Shown piece after piece: positions 22,957-34,739 of a stretch of DNA of 64,000 nt. Made by a program: the position numbers and the translations under genes. Source of the stretch: Entophlyctis helioformis. Its lineage: Eukaryota; Chytridiomycota; Chytridiomycetes; Chytridiales; Chytriomycetaceae. The notes beneath the pieces were generated by a model. That model did no database searches. It saw only the letters and a list, made by a program, of their open reading frames with translations, and was not told the origin of the DNA. The first letter of the stretch is position 1. Each line of letters starts with the position of its first letter. The stretch lies in NCBI GenBank assembly GCA_025526915.1, contig JAHLKH010000154.1, forward strand, positions 1 to 64,000. Direction: 5' to 3'.

Positions 22957-25900
22957 TCAGGTGTTGTACTTGAAGACGCGGCCGACAATAAGGGCGTCCA
23001 CGCCAAACGACTCTTGCAGCTTTATGTTGGCGGGATCGGTGTTGGGCGGCCCAAACGTTGCCAGAATGAGACCGCTCTCCTTGATTGTGTTGATGAGGAC
23101 GGGCATCTGGACCTATAAACAGACAGACGCGGACAGTCAGTCAGCCAGCCAGCCAGTCAGCCAGCCAGTCAGCCAGCCAATCAGCCAAACAGAAAAGACG
23201 CACCAGCGGCGTGGCCTCGCAAATGAGTCCAAGAAAGTTGCTCGCTTTGGCAAACTTGATGGCCTCTTTGATGGACGTGCACCGCATGTCGTCGTCCGAC
23301 TGCGCGGGCCCCTGACCAAAGCCCGCCCACGTGGCAAAGAACACGCCGAAATTGGGTTGTTTCCAGTTGATGGCCGTGCACACGGACGGGTTAAAGGACG
23401 AGAAGATGATGGACCGCTGCGCCGTCGAGTTGTAGACGGCCGCGAGCACCGTGTCGACAAAGGCGTTGATGGGTGCCAAGTCCGACAGGCCGAGCGTGGC
23501 GCGGAGGTGCGACGTCGGGTACGTGAGCGAGAGGTGAACACCGACGGGGACCGGCAGCGTCGCGAGCACGGCGTCGAGCGTGAGAAAGGCGTCGTAGATG
23601 GCGTCGGCGAGGTCGGCCGACGACAGCTTGGTGCCGTTGCGTGCAAGCATCGTCGGGTGGAGGCTCGCGGCGAGATCAGACGCGGACGGGATGGTAGACG
23701 TGCGGGTGGCTTGGATGAGAGTACGCGCCTGGTCGTACGTGAGATGTGCAAGGCTAAACTGCACGCCTGCAACGGGAATGTACCAGTCCTGGAACACGAC
23801 CGGCACGCCGTCCTTGGTGAGCTGGACGGCCAGCTGGACGTACTCTTCCGCCAGCGACGATGCCGTGATGAGCGAGTGCACGCCCTCGGCCGACGCGCTC
23901 GACGCACGCGGATTCGCCACCACCTTGGTCGACTTCCAGTACGTCTCGACACGGCCGCCAATGCGCAGACCGGCATGCACAAAGGGCATAATGACTGAAA
24001 ACTCAAACGCAATCTCGCCGACCACGTGCAGCCGCGTGTCAAAGAGCGGGCAGATCATGCTCTCGGACTCGCCGGCGCCGTTCCAGCTCTTGAGAATCGC
24101 CTGCTCAAACTGCGAGCGGAGGACAATGGCGCGGCCAATGACCTTGGTGCCAAACGTCGGGTAAATGTCAAACTGGATCGAGTAGTCTTCCTCGTGGTTG
24201 ACCATGAACGAAAAGGTTTCGAGCTCGTCCTTGAGGGGCAGAATGACAGAGTACGGCACGCCTTCGTCTGGGCGGGAGCTGATGATGAGTTTGAGCGACG
24301 AGAGCTGGCGCGAGCTGAAGAGGCGGATGGGCGACTTTTGCGTGTTGACGCGGAAGCTGCCAAAGTGGATCTGCAGGTGCATCTTCTTTTCGAGGTAGTT
24401 GTGTCCACTGGAGATGGCGATAGGACATGTCAGTAAGAGGGGCAGGAACAGACACGCAGACACTGCAAACTGGAGCTTACTAGATCCTAAAGGGAATGAT
24501 GGGCGGAGGCAGTGACAGAGACGGGATCTCGTCCAGATCAAGCTCATCCATGGCGATGGGTGCAGGCGTTTCGTCGACAAAGAGGCCGCTGGGAGCCATG
24601 GGCTTGAGAGTCTGTGTCGTGTCAGGCTCGGGCACACTGGGTGGCGTGGCTGCCACGTTTTGCGTGTCGGGCACAGCTAGCAGGCTCGCGACGTTGATGT
24701 GGCCGCGGTAGAGCGCATACGTCCACGGCAGCCAGCCGCTGTCGTCCTTGACGTTGATGCGGCAGCCAGCGCCAATGAGTGCCTGGATGCAGTCGTAGTA
24801 GCCCTCCGAGGCCGAGAAGAACACGGGCGTCCAGCCATTGAAGGGATCCTTGGCCTCAATATCTGCGTGGTGCTCGATGAGCAGCTTTGCGACGGACGCA
24901 TGGCCCTCGCGACAGGCCATGTGCAGGGGGCTTAAGCCGTCTGGATCCTGCACGAGGCGTGCACCCTTGGCGAGCAGCAGCTTGACCACGTCCGTGTTGC
25001 CATACTTGCACGCGAGCGTGATGGGGATCGGGGCCGTTGCTGTCAGCGGCTCGATGACGGCGTTGTAGTTGAGGAAGATCTCGACGCACTTTGTGTGGCC
25101 GCCCACAATGGCAAAGACGAGCGGCGAGTAGCCGTCGTGGTCGATGGTGTCGACCGACGTGCCAATGGACAGGAAATGGGACGCGCAGTCGGTGCGGCCG
25201 TACATGGCGGCGTAGTGCAGCGGCCTGCGGCCATAGACGTCGGGCATGTCGGAGATGGCGCCATACTCGAGAGCAAGCTTGACGACATCCAGACGCCCGG
25301 CCAGAGCGGCCTCGTGGAGGGCGCTGCGGTCATTGACCTCGTCGACCGAGTTGATGTTGACCTGTCCAGTGCCGAGCAGGTCCTTGAGGCACTCGATGGA
25401 CGTGTCGGCGCAGTAGCGCAGAAAGAGGCGCGAGAAGAACTGCGGGTCCTCGGAAGTGAGGGCCGAGGGCCGCTTGCGCTGCAGGAACTGTCCAATGAGC
25501 GCGTGGTCCTTTTCGGCCAGCAGCTTGGCAAGCTCCTCCTCTGCCTCGTCGAGCGTCGAGTTGCCCTTTGTGATGCGGCGGTCGATGCCGCCAATGGACG
25601 TGACTTCGGTGTCGTCCAGCTCCATGTCCTCCAGCTGCTTCTCCAGCTCGGCCAGGTTGGTGGCGGCAATGTCGGTCAGATCGGCCAGCACGTCGTTGTT
25701 GAAGCACGGCTGGATCTCGACCTGGCGCGAGAGATACAGCTCCTTTGTGGCCGACTTGGCGCGCTTGTCCCACTTTTTGAGAATCTTTCTGAAGCCCGTG
25801 GCGTTGACTTGGACGAATTTCTGTCCGGCGGGCGAGTGTGAGCAAGGCAGCGGGATGGAGATGGATGGTGGGATGGATGGTGGGATGGATGGAAGGATGG

Positions 25901-26496
25901 AGGGATGTTTGCGGGAGAGAGGGAGAGAGCAGGCTACCTGCAGCTTTGCGAGATCGTTCTGGAACTGGAGAAAGGCGTCTCTGAGCGCAACACGCGACGA
26001 TCGGGCACCGCTGTTGGGCGAGGCCGAGAGGATGCGCTTCTTGTCCTGCAGCGAGCGCAGCCGCACCTTGAACTCGGCCTCCTTCTGAATGTAAAAGGCG
26101 TTGACCTGCAGATTGATGGATGGCAGCGAGAGGGGCGGCGTGGTGAGTGGAGATCAGCGGGGATCTGTGGGCCAGATCTGTGGGCCAGATCTGTGAGCCA
26201 GATCCGAGGCACAACGGGCACAGCCCAGCCCAGCCCAGACACGGCGCACCTTTTCCAGCTCGCGCTCCAGCTTGAAGAAGAAGGCGGTCTTGATGGCCTG
26301 CACGGTGGGCGAGGCGCTGTCCTGCTCGTGGTAGTGGTGGTGGAGCTGCGGGTGCTGCTGGTCATCGTGGTGGTCGTCGTGGAGGTCGGTGACGCCTGGA
26401 TGGTGCCTGGGCGGCGAGGCAGCCAGCTGGGTGAAGACGGGGCCGCGCTCGGCAGCACTGCCCGAGGCCAAGGGCAGGCCCGAGGCAGCCGAGCCC

Positions 26497-26528
<32 letters not shown>

Positions 26529-26848
26529 GCAGCAGCGACCTCGTCCTCGACGGAGCCGATAATCTTCTTGAGGCCCTTGTAGTTGATGTAGTGGGGCGAG
26601 GCCCATTCCGAGGCGATGCCCTGGATGAACTTGCCAAACTGCAGCAGGCACGGGCGTCAGCCATGGCCCTCGTCGGCGTGGTGGTGGGCAGCGCAATAGC
26701 AGCGCAACAACAGCGCAATGGCAGCGCCATCTGCATGTGCATCTGCATGTGCATCTGCAGACGGCCCGCACGGCGAGCAGCAGCGGCAGTCGCAGCCAGT
26801 CGCAGCCAGCCAGTCAGACGGGCACGTGGCGGGCACAGACCTTCATGG
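22957..26848 (-). CDS. PHO81: PHO81-type CDK inhibitor (SPX, ankyrin repeats, inactive GDPD)
   Basis: PHO81 senses inositol pyrophosphates through its SPX domain and inhibits the Pho80-Pho85 kinase when phosphate is low. Six exons fit: 26843-26848 (just ATG AAG), 26250-26638, 25937-26105, 24481-25820, 23204-24407 and 22957-23112, about 1090 residues. The SPX domain starts MKFGKFIQGIASEWASPHYI and includes YKGLKKIIGS and, later, NATGFRKILKKWDKR. Ankyrin repeats follow (for example GRRPLHYAAMYGRTDCASHF, DGLSPLHMACREGHASVAKL). After FRIYGHNYLEKKMHLQI comes a GDPD-like fold in which the catalytic HR and E-N-D signatures are absent (YWKSTKVVANP...), separating PHO81 from the enzyme GDE1. The frame changes across a (CAG)n tract at 26494-26535, probably one indel. 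It is divergent from the PHO80-like cyclin gene. Confidence 0.9.
26494..26535. repeat. (CAG)n microsatellite in PHO81 coding exon
   Basis: A run of CAG units encodes poly-Ala on the minus strand inside the SPX exon. The conserved SPX frame before it and the frame after it (QAIKTAFFFKLERELEK) differ by one base, so the tract length is probably miscalled or mutated. Confidence 0.85.
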
Positions 26849-26991
26849 CGCGGTGCGTCGGCGTGCAGACGGAGGGAAGCGAGGCAAGTGAACCAAGCCT
26901 TGGCCGCCTGCTGCCGTGCCCGTGGTGGGCGTGCGCTGATTGGCTGGCTTGGTGGGCGTGCGCTGATTGGTTGATGGTCTGCCCATCCAGT

Positions 26992-27030
26992 CACGTGTAC
27001 TCAACGTGTACTCCACGTGCTCTTCACGTG
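26992..27030. promoter_or_regulatory. cluster of three CACGTG boxes in the PHO81/cyclin divergent promoter
   Basis: CACGTG occurs at 26992-26997, 27014-27019 and 27025-27030, with a degenerate AACGTG at 27004. A fourth lies at 26823-26828 in PHO81 intron 1. In yeast CACGTG(T/G) is the high-affinity site of the bHLH factor Pho4, which drives phosphate-starvation genes including PHO81. Position between PHO81 and a PHO80-type cyclin makes Pho4-like control plausible. CACGTG is also bound by other bHLH factors such as Cbf1. Confidence 0.6.
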
Positions 27031-27119
27031 ACCCACCGGCAATCATCCGATTGGAGCGCGGCTCCTGCGCACCGACCCCACTCGCCACAGTCCTGTACGT
27101 GGTGCCATGCCCGCAGATG

Positions 27120-27122
27120 TGT

Positions 27123-27175
<53 letters not shown>
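27120..27175. repeat. (GGCT)n tetranucleotide tract
   Basis: About fourteen tandem GGCT units about 80 bp before the cyclin ATG, followed by a shorter (GACT)n tract at about 27216-27234. Both lie in the divergent promoter. Confidence 0.9.
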
Positions 27176-27176
<1 letters not shown>

Positions 27177-27250
27177 ATGCCTTGGCTGGCTGGCGAACTG
27201 ACTCTGGCTGACTGACCAACTGACTGACTGACTGCCTGGCTGCAGTTCAC

Positions 27251-28796
27251 ATGCTGCAACGGGCACAGGCCGCGGTGGCTGCGGCTTCGAGCTCAGACGG
27301 CTCTCTGGCGGGCAGTGGGGCAGCCGGCGGTAGCCGTGGTGGTGCGGGTGGTGCGGGTGGTGCGGGTGTCGACGACGCTCCAGCAGGCGCACGTCCGCAA
27401 CAACAAGGACAGCAACAACAGCAGCAGCAAGGGCAACAGCTGGTGCTGCTGCCGTCCCGCGACTACAACGACTGCCCGACCGACATCCTCATCCAGCTGA
27501 CGTCGGCCATGCTCAACAAGCTGATTGTGCACAACGACCTCATCCCCGTCACCGCAGACTCGCTCACCCGCTTCCACTCCCGCTCGCCGCCCGCCATCTC
27601 GGTCCACGACTACCTGATGCGCATCGTGCGCTACGCTAGCGTCGAGCGGGCCGCCCTCCTGCTCATGCTCGTCTACATTGACCGCATCTGCGCGCGCCTG
27701 ACGACCTTTACCATGTCGTCGCTGACCGCCCACAGGTGCGTGCTTGTTGCCTGTGCATGCATGCCTTGTCATGCCCTGTCCTGTGCATGCCCTGTCATGC
27801 CCTGTCCTGCGCATGCCCTGTCCTGCGCATGCCCTTTCCTGCGCATGCCTTTTCCCGCCCTTGTGTCCCGTGCCTGCTTTGTTATCCCATCCACCAATGG
27901 CATCGCTTGGCATCGCTTGGCATCCCCTCGCAAGTTTTTCTCGGCTGTGCACACTCCCTCCTGTCCACAACAGAAGACGCTTTGCATTCGCCCGCTCCCT
28001 CCCTCCCTCCCTCGCTCTCTCGGCTGATGGCTAATTATCCACCCGTGCGAATGCAGATTCATCATTGCGGCCACCGTCGCTGGCAGCAAGTGCATCTCGG
28101 ACCAGTACTGCACAAACTCGTTCTACGGCAAGGTCGGCGGCATTGCTCTCGAGGAAATGAACGTGCTCGAACTCGAGGTGTGTGTGTCTGTGATACACTT
28201 GTCCTGCTGCATTCATGCTTACGTTCTGTCGTGCTGCTCGCCAGTTGTGCAAGACCATGAACTGGGAGCTGGCGTGCTCGGAGCAGACGCTGCAGACGTA
28301 CTTTGTCAATCTGGTGCGCACCAACGAGACGCTCAACCTGGCATTCGCCTCGGACCTAGGCTCGTCGCCGCATCCCCCAAACGACAGCAACAACGGCGAC
28401 AGCACCAACCACACCAACAACGCAAACAACAGCACTGGAAAGAGCAGCAGCGACTACAAAAACGGCAGCAACAGCAACAGCAATGCCAATGACCATGGAA
28501 ATGGCAACAGCAACAGCAATGGCAGCAGCCATCACTCTCAGGCCCAGCAAAAGCCCAAATCCAAGCAGGCAAGCACTCCTCCCTCGTCGCGCTCGAACCG
28601 CTCATCGGTATCTGGACCCCTCAAATCGGGCTCGTCTGCCTGGTCGTCCTCGTCCATGTCGTCGTCGTCGTCAACCTCAACGTCAATGCCGTCCTCGTCA
28701 GACGACAATCTCTCTATCGGGTCGTCTCCCAACGTTCGTCTGGCGGCTCCGGGCACAGCTGCTTCTTTGCAGAGACGCGCGAATGATGTGGATTGA
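27251..28796 (+). CDS. PHO80/PCL-type cyclin
   Basis: A cyclin of the Pho80 group that activates a Pho85-type CDK, expected partner of the inhibitor encoded next door. Three exons: 27251-27735, 28057-28177 and 28245-28796. The cyclin box has the Pho80 hallmarks: HDYLMRIVRYASVERAALLL, VYIDRICARLTTFTMSSLTA, HRFIIAATVAGSKCISDQYC and TNSFYGKVGGIALEEMNVLE. It ends with the helix containing MNWELACSEQTLQTYF. The N-terminus is Gly/Gln-rich and the C-terminus is a long Ser/Asn-rich tail. It resembles PHO80/PREG more than the cell-cycle PCLs, but the exact subgroup is inference. About 400 bp separate it from the divergent PHO81 gene. Confidence 0.9.
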
Positions 28797-29192
28797 CACT
28801 AGCCCGCATGGCAGTCCTGGCGTCGCATCATGTCGCGTCGTGTCGCGTCGCACTGGTCGGCGCTGTCTGTTCCTGCCAGCACGCCACTGGATGTGTGGGC
28901 TGCCATGCGCTGCTTCTGTCGTTTTGGGAGTCTCTGATGTTTGCGTAGACCTGGATGCGTGGATAGAGTGGGATGGCTGCACGTTGCCCCGCGTGTGCGT
29001 GTGTTTGTGTGTTTGTGTGGATCGAATATGTAAATATATCCTCGGCCTTTGCAGTGGTGTTGGTCGTCTCGCTTGTCACCGGCGGTCGCTTGTTTGCCTC
29101 GTTCGGACAAGAACCGATCGGCGGCTCTTGGTGCACTTGGCCATTGCTGTCGTGTCGCTCAGTCGTGTCGCTGTGTCGTGCCGCTCTGTCCA
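28797..29192. other. intergenic region, cyclin to MLH1
   Basis: About 400 bp between two plus-strand genes. I see short GTCGC-rich repeats (28830-28855) and a GTGTGT-rich stretch (28995-29020) but no clear TATA box or extra gene. Confidence 0.5.
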
Positions 29193-32100
29193 ATGCAGGC
29201 GCCGTCCAACACCCTCAACGCCAACAGCCTGCCTGCTGCCTCTCCAGCAGCAGCAGCAGCTCTAACCACCACGCAGCCGTCCAAGTCCCGCATCCGACGG
29301 CTCGACGAAGTGACCGTCAACCGGATTGCGGCTGGTGAGGTGCGTCATCCACATGCCCTCGACTGCCCTACCCTCGACTGCCCTGCCCTCGATTGCCCTG
29401 CCCTCGATTGCCCTGCCCTGCCCTGCCCACTGGCCGTCCACGCTGAACGTCGCCGCTGGCTCTGCAGATCATCCACCGGCCTGCCAATGCCATCAAGGAG
29501 CTGCTCGAGAACGCCCTGGACGCCGGCTCCACAGCCATCCAAGTCCAGGCCAAGGACGGCGGCGTCAAGCTGCTGCAGATCCAAGACAACGGGTCCGGCA
29601 TCCACAAGGATGACTTGGGCATCGTCTGCGAGCGCTTCACCACGTCCAAGCTGCGCAAGTACGAGGACCTCGAGTCCATTGCCACCTTTGGCTTCCGCGG
29701 CGAAGCGCTCGCCAGCATCAGCCACATTGCCCATCTGGCCATCGTCACTCGCACCAAAGAGTCGCCGTGTGCCTGGCGTGCCTCGTACGCGCAGGGCAAG
29801 CTGGTGTCGGCAAAGCCCGGCGGCTCGCCCGATCCACAGCCGTGCGCCGCCAATGTCGGCACGCAGATCACCGTCGAGGACCTGTTCTACAACTCGGCCA
29901 TCCGCCGCAAGTCGTTCACCAACCTGGCGGAAGAGTATGCCCGCATTCTCGACGTCGTGCAGCGGTATGCCATCCACAACAATCATGTCAGCTTCACTTG
30001 CAGAAAGGTGCGCCGTCGATCGCATGGCATGGCATCGCATGGCATCGCATCGCATGGCGTGCATCGTGGCTGATCATGCCTGTGCACTTTCTAGCATAAT
30101 GCGCACGCGGCAGACCTGCAGACGCCGTCGACTGGCTCAAAGGTCGATATCGTCCGTACCGTCTTTGGCAACCAGATTGCACGCGAGCTCATCGACTTTG
30201 AGTTCGAGTCGGTCAGATGGGACTACAAGGCGTCTGGACTCGTCTCCAACGCCAACTTCAACACCAAAAAGTTTACCCTGATTCTCTTTATCAACAGTAA
30301 GTCGTCTGCCGCTCGGATCGCTCAATGGCACTTGCACGACTGATGGCATGCACTGACCGACCGACCGACCGACTGACCGACAGATCGGCTGGTGGAAAGC
30401 AGGAATGTCAAAAAGTCCATCGAGATCTTGTATGCAAAGTACCTCCCCAAGGGCACGCATCCGTTCGTGTACCTGTCGCTGCACATCAAGCCAGAGAACC
30501 TGGACGTCAATGTGCATCCGACCAAGAAGCTGGTCCAGTTCCTGCACGAGGACTCCATCATCGAGACGCTTTGCGAGGCCATTGACGGCCGCCTTGCTGG
30601 CGCCAACGACTCGCGCGTGTACTATGTGCAGACGACGCTGACGGGCGGCACGGTTGCCACGCCTGCCAGCGGCACGGGCAGTGCGGCTGCATCTGTCCTG
30701 TCCAACTCATCGCTGCGGCCTGCGCTGCCTGGACCTGCTGGCACGCTGGCCGGACGCGGCGCATCGCTTGTCCGAACCGCGGATGCAACACCGGATGCTA
30801 CCATAAAAGGCAAAGTCGGCAACGGTCTTGCAACGATCGGTGGGTCCAGTCGTGGGCCGTCCGCATCCGCTGGCCTGTCATACATTGCTGCAGACGCTCC
30901 AAATCAGCCCGGTAAGCAACGATTGGTCTGTCTTGCCACATGGATGGCATCTAACTGGTCATGTGGGCAGTCTCGGCAGCGCGGCCGTCCGAGAACCGGC
31001 TGGTCCGCACAGACAATAGGACGCGCACGCTGGATGCGTACATCACTCCAGCACGTCCAGCGGCGGCATCGTCGGCGGACAGTCTGCTCCAGACAGATGG
31101 ACCGTCTCGATCAGCATCGCTCAACCGTCTGGCTGGCCAGACAGGCTCATCGCCCGTCAAACGCATCAGACTGGAGTCTGCTCCGACGGCTGCTGCTGGC
31201 CTCTGACGCGGACGACGATGGTGACGCGTTTGCTGACCGGCCGCCTCTCCAACGACGCGGCGAGCAGACGCGGCCAGTGCAGCCAGTGACAGCACCCATG
31301 GATGTCGACGGGCCGCCACAGCCAAGAGTGGCAGCCAAGACGGCCACAGCAGGGAATGCCGAGATGGAGCAGCTGGACGCGGCCGAAGCAACGTCGAGCA
31401 TCGCTGGTCGCGACTTCATTGACGTCCAGTTGACGAGCGTCCTTGAGCTGCGGCAAGCACTGCTCGACAATGAGCACAAGGGTACGGCGCTGCAGACCCT
31501 GTCGTTTGGCTCGCTGGATCGTGCACTGACACTCTGGCGGCAGGTCTCACAGAGCTGTTTCGCGAACACACGTTTGTGGGATGCATTGACAACTACCTCG
31601 CGCTCGTCCAGCATCATACCAAACTCTACATGGTCAACTACCAGGACGCCAGGTACGTCCCTTCCCAGCCCCATTTTCCCATCCGTGTCTGCCTACACCT
31701 AACCCCCCGCACCTTGCTGCCGTTCCGTGACGCAGTCGGGACCTGTTCTACCAGATCACGCTGCGTGGCTTCTCAAACTTTGGCACGATCCGTCTGGGCA
31801 GCCCACTGCCCATCTCCGAGCTCGTGCTCATGGCGCTGGACGCCACCGAGTCCTGGGACGCTGACTCGATGATGGCCAAGCCGGACATTGCAGCCTCCAT
31901 CACGCAGCTCCTCGTCGACCGCCGCGAAATGCTCGCCGAGTATTTCTCCATCATCGTCGACGCGGCCGGATGTCTCTGCGGCGTCCCGGTGCTCATGCGT
32001 GGATACACCCCGTGCTTTGATAAAGCGGCCGAGTTTTTGCTTCGGATGGGTGCCAACGTACGGTGGTTGCCGGTGATGCCTTCCTTGCCCCTGGACGCTG

Positions 32101-32445
32101 ACACCCGTGGCACACACACAGGTCAACTGGGACGACGAGAAGGAGTGTTTCCGGGGCATCGCCGAGGAGCTGTCCGTGTTTTTCGAGTTCGAGGCACCGC
32201 TCGACACGAGTGGGCCGCCAGCCACACCGGCAGCGGCAGCGGCCACGCCGTCTGTCACATCAGCCACACCGGCGGCCGCTACACACATGGACAGCGCCAC
32301 GCTCGAGTACCGACGCCAGGTCCAGCACCTCTTGTTTCCGGCACTCAAGCGCCACCTGATTGCGTCCAAGCGCATGCTGGCTGACGCGGCGGTCCGGCAG
32401 CTCGCGGATCTGCCCGAGCTGTACAAGGTGTTTGAGCGGTGCTGA
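29193..32445 (+). CDS. MLH1: DNA mismatch repair protein MLH1
   Basis: MutL homologue acting with PMS1/MLH2/MLH3 in mismatch repair and meiosis. Eight exons fit: 29193-29339, 29468-30007, 30095-30296, 30384-30911, 30971-31481, 31544-31652, 31736-32057 and 32122-32445. The GHKL ATPase motifs are intact: RIAAGE, the ENALDAGST helix with the catalytic Glu and Mg-binding Asn, [20 protein letters not shown] and [16 protein letters not shown]. The transducer domain has [17 protein letters not shown]. The C-terminal dimerisation domain ends with the MLH1-specific FERC. The disordered linker (30600-31430) is Ala/Ser-rich. One extra base near 31200 (GGCCTC) puts a TGA at 31204 and shifts the linker frame, although the whole C-terminal domain remains conserved afterwards, so error is more likely than loss. 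Confidence 0.95.
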
Positions 32446-32553
32446 CGGATGGCTCAATAAACGCGTGCAGTACAGACGTGTATTGGCTCCGGAGGGAAAG
32501 GGAAAGGTGAGGGATGTGGGAGAGGTGGGAGAAGCGGGAACGCACTCGACACG
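32446..32553. other. short convergent intergenic region, MLH1/SPEF1
   Basis: Only 108 bp separate the MLH1 and SPEF1 stop codons, which face each other. AATAAA at 32456-32461 may be the MLH1 polyadenylation signal. Confidence 0.55.
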
Positions 32554-34629
32554 CTAGGACAACCGGAGCCGGTGAGACAGATCGTTGATCTTCTGGTCCT
32601 TGAGTGCCAGGAGCTGCTCCAGCTTTGAGATCTTGAGTTGCAGGATCTGTGGATGGTCGAGATGAGAGCCGATGGCATCACCGGCCAGTCAGCACGACAC
32701 TCGGGAAACCCTCACCCGCAACAACAGGCGTGCGCGGTGTGGGGCTCACATGGATAGTGTCTTGGAGCTCGTAGACGAGATCAGGCTGCTGCTGCTGCTG
32801 CTGGGATGGCTGAGGTGGCTGGAACGGCTGTTTGGACGGTAAGGGCGGGTTGGATGGCTGTGGAGGTGCCTGCCGTGGTTGTTGCATGCGATGCGGGTGT
32901 GGGTGTTGCGGGTGCGGAGCGACGGGCGGCTGCGGTAACGGCATTGGGGTGATGGACGCCAGCGAGCCGTGCCGGCTGAGCTGCTGGGGAAGCGACGATG
33001 GCGGTGAGATCCATCCGGTGGGGTCTGTCTCCGGGGCCACAGACGCGTCAGCAGGTTCCCACAGACCCTGCACAGGCACGCGCCAACTTACGGCGCGATG
33101 GGTGTGTGTAAATGTCGGGGGATTCGTGTACGGTCGAGAGTCGGTCGATGCTGCCTGTGCTTGTCACGGCACCCATGAGTCCGCCCAGTCCCGATGTGAC
33201 GGACAACGACGAAGATGCAAGCATAGACTGGCGCATTGGTGAGTGGTGTGACGGCTGGAGAGGCTGTTGTTGTGGAAAGTGGTGGAACAGGGCGTGGTTG
33301 GGGATGGGGTAGCCAGCGTGATCCCCGCCTGCGGCTAGACCGAACGGTGCTCGGGGATCGGCAGCATAGCTCGCGACAGAGTCTCGATAGACTTCTGTGG
33401 CTGTGGCTGGTCCTGCTGCGGGTTGGCCTGCGGTGGTGCTTGTGGATCCATGGTATCCACTCTGCGTGGCACGTGGGCTGACGGATGCAGTGCTTGCTGC
33501 ATTGCGACAACAGGGTGGCCAGATTCATCGTAGTACACCATGGGTTGCGTCGCCATGCCCGTCTGACATTCATCAGTTGTCAGTCGTGCGCTTTCCCAGC
33601 CGTGCTTACAGCAGCACGCGTCAGTTACCATGAACGTTGGATCCACCGTCCCAGTCGCCATGCCGTATCCATACACGCCAGGTGTGCCGTACACCAGCCC
33701 GCCGTCATAGAACCCGTATTCGCCAGTGGAGCCAGAAGCGCCATTGTACCCCAAGTGCCCATCGCCCATGATCGGCCCATCTGAATGTGTTTGAGCTGGC
33801 ATCCATCAGCAACAATCTCTTGCCCTGCAGCCAACGTACCTCGCATTCCATGGTTGCCGCTGCTGTCACCTGCCTGTGTCGGGCTTTGGCCGCCGTATCT
33901 GCTCGTCTTGCGTCTCTCGTACGCCTCAATCTGCGCTTGCTTGTGTCAGCACGCGGATGCCAACACACACACACTCGATCACACACGCACACACACCTTT
34001 TGGCGCAGCTCGTAGAGAATGTACTCAATGTACCCTGGCTTGTTGTTGACGATGCATGAGATGATTTCATCGTTGGTCGAGTACCCCAACCGCTTGAACA
34101 CCTTTTCTGCATGCCGTCGTCACAGCCAAGCCCAGCGGTCAGTAAGTCAGCAGTCCATCCATCCCGTTTGTCGGCCAGTTTGTCTGTTGGCCAGAACGCG
34201 GCATGACAAGCACCAGCAGGCAGGCGGCAAGTCTCACGGTTGAGCGTTGTCCAGTTGTATATCTTTTGCGACACCGAGTTGGCTGGCGAGTAGTTGTGGA
34301 TGTCGACGAGCTTGGGGATGAAATGGCGGACGACCTCGGCACAGGCGACTGGCAGCCATGGACGTTGGTGGTTGGCGTGGCGTGGCGTGCCATTGCCGTG
34401 TTGGTCGGCCGAGTCAGGCGGCATTGCCAGACAGACGGACAGAGAGACGAACGGATGGACAGAGACAGCCGCAATAGTGAGTGCCATGAACTTGGACAGC
34501 AAGGCAAACGCAAACGCACACACCTCCGTCACTAAAGTCCCGGGATATGTTCTTCTTGGGCCGCGAGAGCGGTATCTCGTCTATCCAAGTATACAGGCTC
34601 TGGATCTCTTCTTCCGACAACTCGTGCAT
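32554..34629 (-). CDS. SPEF1: SPEF1/CLAMP, flagellar CH-domain microtubule protein (full copy)
   Basis: SPEF1 bundles microtubules in the axonemal central apparatus. Clear exons: 34524-34629, 34238-34348, 33997-34106, 33840-33939, 33629-33780, 33562 downward, 32750-33066 and 32554-32646. The N-terminal calponin-homology domain reads LYTWIDEIPLSRPKKNISRD, then AEVVRHFIPKLVDIHNYSPA, NWTTL and KVFKRLGYSTNDEII. A Tyr/Gly-rich segment and a Pro/Gln-rich linker follow. The conserved C-terminal coiled coil is ILQLKISKLEQLLALKDQKI. The linker exon shows a one-base frame inconsistency near 33349 (a CCCC run). A 24-bp GT...AG gap at 33067-33090 is too short for a normal intron here, so exon limits there are unresolved. 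Convergent with MLH1. The 5' half is duplicated at 3172-4325. Confidence 0.88.
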
Positions 34630-34735
34630 CTCTCTCTCTCCCTCGTCGCGTCAGTCTGTGTCGCGTCTGTGTCGCGTCTGTGTCGCGTCTGTGGAAGAAT
34701 GGTCAGTTTGTGGGAAAGTGTGGGCTGCAGTGATT
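33568..34735. repeat. source block of a 1.15-kb segmental duplication
   Basis: Near-identical to 3172-4325 in the same orientation, starting inside a SPEF1 intron and ending about 100 bp upstream of the SPEF1 start. Differences are scattered substitutions and small indels. Confidence 0.9.
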
Positions 34736-34739
34736 TAGG

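Noticed and set aside
22957..24407. Glycerophosphodiesterase enzyme (GDE1)
   Set aside because: The domain order fits, but the catalytic His-Arg and Glu-Asn-Asp motifs of active GDPDs are absent, which is typical of PHO81.
27120..27236. Possible CRISPR-like or satellite array
   Set aside because: It is a simple tetranucleotide microsatellite with no spacers, in a eukaryotic genome.
33067..33090. 24-bp intron in SPEF1
   Set aside because: It has GT and AG ends, but all other introns here are at least about 55 bp. A one-base error in the linker exon is as likely.
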